Assembly (NCBI RefSeq): GCF_003002065.1
Contig: NZ_PVZG01000009.1
Coordinates: forward strand, 1 to 64,000
Length of the DNA: 64,000 bases
Direction: 5' to 3'
Origin: Pseudosporangium ferrugineum
Lineage (GTDB): Bacteria > Actinomycetota > Actinomycetes > Mycobacteriales > Micromonosporaceae
In this document: positions 61,795 to 64,000 of the stretch, piece after piece
Layout of the letters: every line of letters starts with the position of its first letter
Numbering within the stretch: position 1 is the first letter of the stretch
Notes under the pieces: generated by a model
The model's input: only the letters and a program-made list of their open reading frames with translations
Databases searched by the model: none
Told to the model about the DNA's origin: nothing
Made by a program: the position numbers and the translations under genes

Positions 61795-63462
61795 ATGGAC
61801 CAGACCTTCCGCCCGTTGCTCGACGCCCTCAAGCAGATGGGCATCGACGAGGACGTGGTGGACGCGGCTGCCGACGAGGCCCAGAACAGCGGCCGGTCGG
61901 TCCGCGCCGTCCTGATCAGCGAGCGGATCGTCACCGAGGAGCAGCTGACCGAGGCGGCCGCGTACGCCTTCGGCATGAACACCGTCGACCTGGTCGGCTA
62001 CCCCCTCGACCCCACCGCCCTGCGGCGCATCCCGCTGTCGGTGGTGCTCCGGCACCGCGTGCTCGGCCTGGCCATCTCCGACGGCGACCTGGTCGTCGGC
62101 GTCACCGACCCGGGCGACGTGGTGGCGCTGGACGACGTGCGCGCGGCCACCGGCATGACCGTCCGCCCGGTCGTGGTGGCCCGCAGCGAGGTACGCCGCA
62201 TCATCGAGCGCCTCCAGCGCGAGTCCAGCGACCTCGCGGACCTCGCCGACACCTCCCTCGACGACCAGGCCGGCATGGCCGCGCAGGCCACCAGCGCCGA
62301 CGACGCACCCATCGTGCGCTACGTCAACCAGCTGATCGAGCAGGCCGTCCAGAACCGCGCCTCCGACCTGCACCTCGAGCCGACCGAGGACGAGATGCGG
62401 GTGCGGTACCGGATCGACGGCGTGCTGCACGAGCTGGACACCGTGCCGCGGGGCGTCATGTCGGCGCTCATCTCGCGCCTGAAGATCATGTCCGGGGTCG
62501 ACATCACCGAGAAGCGGGTGCCGCAGAACGGGCGCATCACGGTGGCGATCCGGGACCGCACGGTCGACCTGCGTACGGCGACGCTGCCGACCGTGTGGGG
62601 CGAGAAGATCGTCCTGCGGGTGCTCGACACCGGCGGCATCGACCTGGACATGAACAAGCTGGGCTTCACCCAGCACAACCTCAACCGCTTCGCCGAGTCG
62701 TTCACCAAGCCGCACGGCATGGTCCTGGTCACCGGTCCCACCGGTTCCGGCAAGTCCACCACCCTGTACGCGACCCTCGGGCGGATCAGCAAGCCGGAGA
62801 TCAACGTGATCACGGTCGAGGACCCGGTCGAGTACCGGCTGCGCGGCGTCAACCAGGTGCAGGTCAACTCGAAGGCCGGGCTCACGTTCGCGGCGGTGCT
62901 GCCGGCGATCCTGCGGTCCGACCCCGACGTCGTGCTGATCGGTGAGATCCGGGACAGCCACACCGCGCAGATCGCCGTCGAGGCGTCCCTCACCGGTCAC
63001 CTCGTGCTCTCCACGCTGCACACCAACGACGCCCCGGGCGCGGTCACCCGCCTCACCGAGATGGGCATCGAGCCCTTCCTGGTCGGCTCGTCGCTGGACT
63101 GCGTGCTGGCCCAGCGGCTCGCGCGGCGGCTCTGCGACTGGTGCAAGGAGGCGTACGTGCCGACCGACGAGGAGCTGGAGGCCACCCGCTGGCCGGTGCA
63201 CGACCTCAAGATCCCGGAGACGCTCTACCGCCCGGTGGGCTGCCGGGACTGCGCCAACACCGGTTACCGCGGCCGCATCGCGCTGCACGAGGTCATGCCC
63301 ATCTCGCCGGAGATCGAGTCGCTCACCATCCGGCGGGCGTCCTCCAACGAGATCCGCGAGGTGGCCCTCGAGCAGGGCATGTACGACCTGCGCTCGGACG
63401 GCCTGGCGAAGGCGGCCGGCGGGCTGACCTCCGTACGCGAGGTCTCCCGCGTCGCGATCTGA
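61795..63462 (+). CDS. pilB: PilB, type IV pilus assembly ATPase
   Basis: 555 residues. GspE N-terminal domain (~10-150), Walker A GPTGSGKSTT with K320, Asp box VITVEDPVE, Walker B VLIGEIRD, His box GHLVLSTLHTND. Tetracysteine zinc site CDWC...CRDC near the C-terminus. Powers pilus extension at the inner membrane. Followed by pilT after ~120 bp, so an extension/retraction pair. GAGG lies 5 bases ahead of the ATG. Confidence 0.97.
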   Translation: MDQTFRPLLDALKQMGIDEDVVDAAADEAQNSGRSVRAVLISERIVTEEQLTEAAAYAFGMNTVDLVGYPLDPTALRRIPLSVVLRHRVLGLAISDGDLVVGVTDPGDVVALDDVRAATGMTVRPVVVARSEVRRIIERLQRESSDLADLADTSLDDQAGMAAQATSADDAPIVRYVNQLIEQAVQNRASDLHLEPTEDEMRVRYRIDGVLHELDTVPRGVMSALISRLKIMSGVDITEKRVPQNGRITVAIRDRTVDLRTATLPTVWGEKIVLRVLDTGGIDLDMNKLGFTQHNLNRFAESFTKPHGMVLVTGPTGSGKSTTLYATLGRISKPEINVITVEDPVEYRLRGVNQVQVNSKAGLTFAAVLPAILRSDPDVVLIGEIRDSHTAQIAVEASLTGHLVLSTLHTNDAPGAVTRLTEMGIEPFLVGSSLDCVLAQRLARRLCDWCKEAYVPTDEELEATRWPVHDLKIPETLYRPVGCRDCANTGYRGRIALHEVMPISPEIESLTIRRASSNEIREVALEQGMYDLRSDGLAKAAGGLTSVREVSRVAI

Positions 63463-63581
63463 GCGGGCGGAAAGCGTACCGCCAACCGGGCCCGCGGCGC
63501 GCATTTCTGGCGGAAGAGGTCCTAAACCGGCCCCGCACGATGCCGAATGAGGGGGCGTCAGAGATCACCAGGAGATTGCCG

Positions 63582-64000
63582 GTGCAGCGGATGTACACGC
63601 TCGACCACCAGGTACCGCAGCAGACCGCCCCCGGCGCCCCGGCCGCGGGTGACCTGGCCGTACTCGACCAGATGCTCGTCTCGCTCGTCGAGGCGCGCGG
63701 CTCCGACCTGCACCTGACGGTCGGCTCCCCGCCGATGATCCGGGTGGACGGCGCGCTGCGCCCGCTGCCCGGGTACGGCAAGCTCAACTCCGCCGACACG
63801 GCCCTGCTGGCCCGCGCCGCGGTCTCCGCCACGCAGTGGGAGAAATTCCAGCACGAGCAGGAGATGGACTTCGCGCACAGCATCGTGGGCGTCTCCCGGT
63901 TCCGCGGCAACCTCTATATCCAGCGCAACTCGTGCGGCGCGGTCTTCCGGGCCATCCCGCACAAGATCAAGCCGCTGGACGAGCTCGGCATGCCCGACTC
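63582..64000 (+). CDS. pilT: PilT, pilus retraction ATPase, N-terminal part
   Basis: Frame from GTG 63582, with AGGAG seven bases ahead, reads to the window edge (139+ codons). It begins VQRMYTLDHQ and has LLVSLVEARGSDLHLTVG-like and PPMIRVDGALRPLPG, then FAHSIVGVSRFRGNLYIQR and IPHKIKPLDELGMPD, the PilT N-terminal domain. Walker motifs are beyond the edge. Opposite-strand frames here are shadows. Confidence 0.93.
   Translation, partial: MQRMYTLDHQVPQQTAPGAPAAGDLAVLDQMLVSLVEARGSDLHLTVGSPPMIRVDGALRPLPGYGKLNSADTALLARAAVSATQWEKFQHEQEMDFAHSIVGVSRFRGNLYIQRNSCGAVFRAIPHKIKPLDELGMPD

Overview
This is a 64-kb stretch of a high-GC actinobacterial chromosome. Mycothiol-linked formaldehyde detoxification, a mec-cysO-cysM cysteine locus, actinobacteria-type CtaD, DUF2017, ClpS, an FxSxx-COOH peptide system and an actinomycete tad-less pilB/pilT pair all point to a filamentous actinomycete. 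My inference is Micromonosporaceae (Actinoplanes-like), but no rRNA is present to prove it.

Layout. 0-0.1 kb: the N-terminus of an IS630-type transposase cut by the window edge. 0.1-12 kb: a region strongly reminiscent of M. tuberculosis Rv1330c-Rv1339, carrying an Rv1339-like metallo-hydrolase, cysM, cysO, a 27-codon ORF, mec, a DUF2017 (Rv1332/AosR-like) gene, clpS, pncB and a nicotinamidase. An aldo/keto reductase and a large LuxR (LAL) regulator are interspersed. 12-24.3 kb: MFS exporter, cytochrome c oxidase subunit I, an FAD monooxygenase with an AraC-type regulator, an LigD-like phosphoesterase with a dead ligase domain, a GH63-like hydrolase, the MscR/metallo-hydrolase pair, and a TPM-domain membrane protein with long low-complexity tracts. 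24.5-28.3 kb: MarR regulator, cupin, PAS-GGDEF-EAL protein.

28.6-44 kb is the accessory-looking part. It has a degenerate Mrr-type nuclease convergent with a 1434-residue SF1 helicase-nuclease, a TetR/SDR pair with two clear operators, a small secreted protein, an orphan protein behind a large nested palindrome, another SF1 ATPase/helicase, a beta-family protein, and a primase-polymerase with a decapeptide repeat. 45-51 kb: a GAF-GAF-PP2C phosphatase, an aldo/keto reductase, and an unrecognised three-gene operon containing a PD-(D/E)XK nuclease with a cysteine cluster.

51.4-59 kb holds an FxSxx-COOH system: the precursor (C-terminal FNSAL), an HExxH modification protein, the FxsT TPR/NB-ARC protein, and a divergent pair of small unknown ORFs. 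No radical-SAM maturase (FxsB) is in the window. A GGDEF-EAL protein and an AraC/VOC pair lie between the parts. 59-64 kb: STAS antagonist, MFS, GlxA-type regulator, then pilB and the start of pilT running off the right edge.

At least seven gene gaps are filled with GC-rich minisatellites, each with its own unit (20-31 bp mostly). They look like a genome-wide habit of this organism rather than one mobile family.
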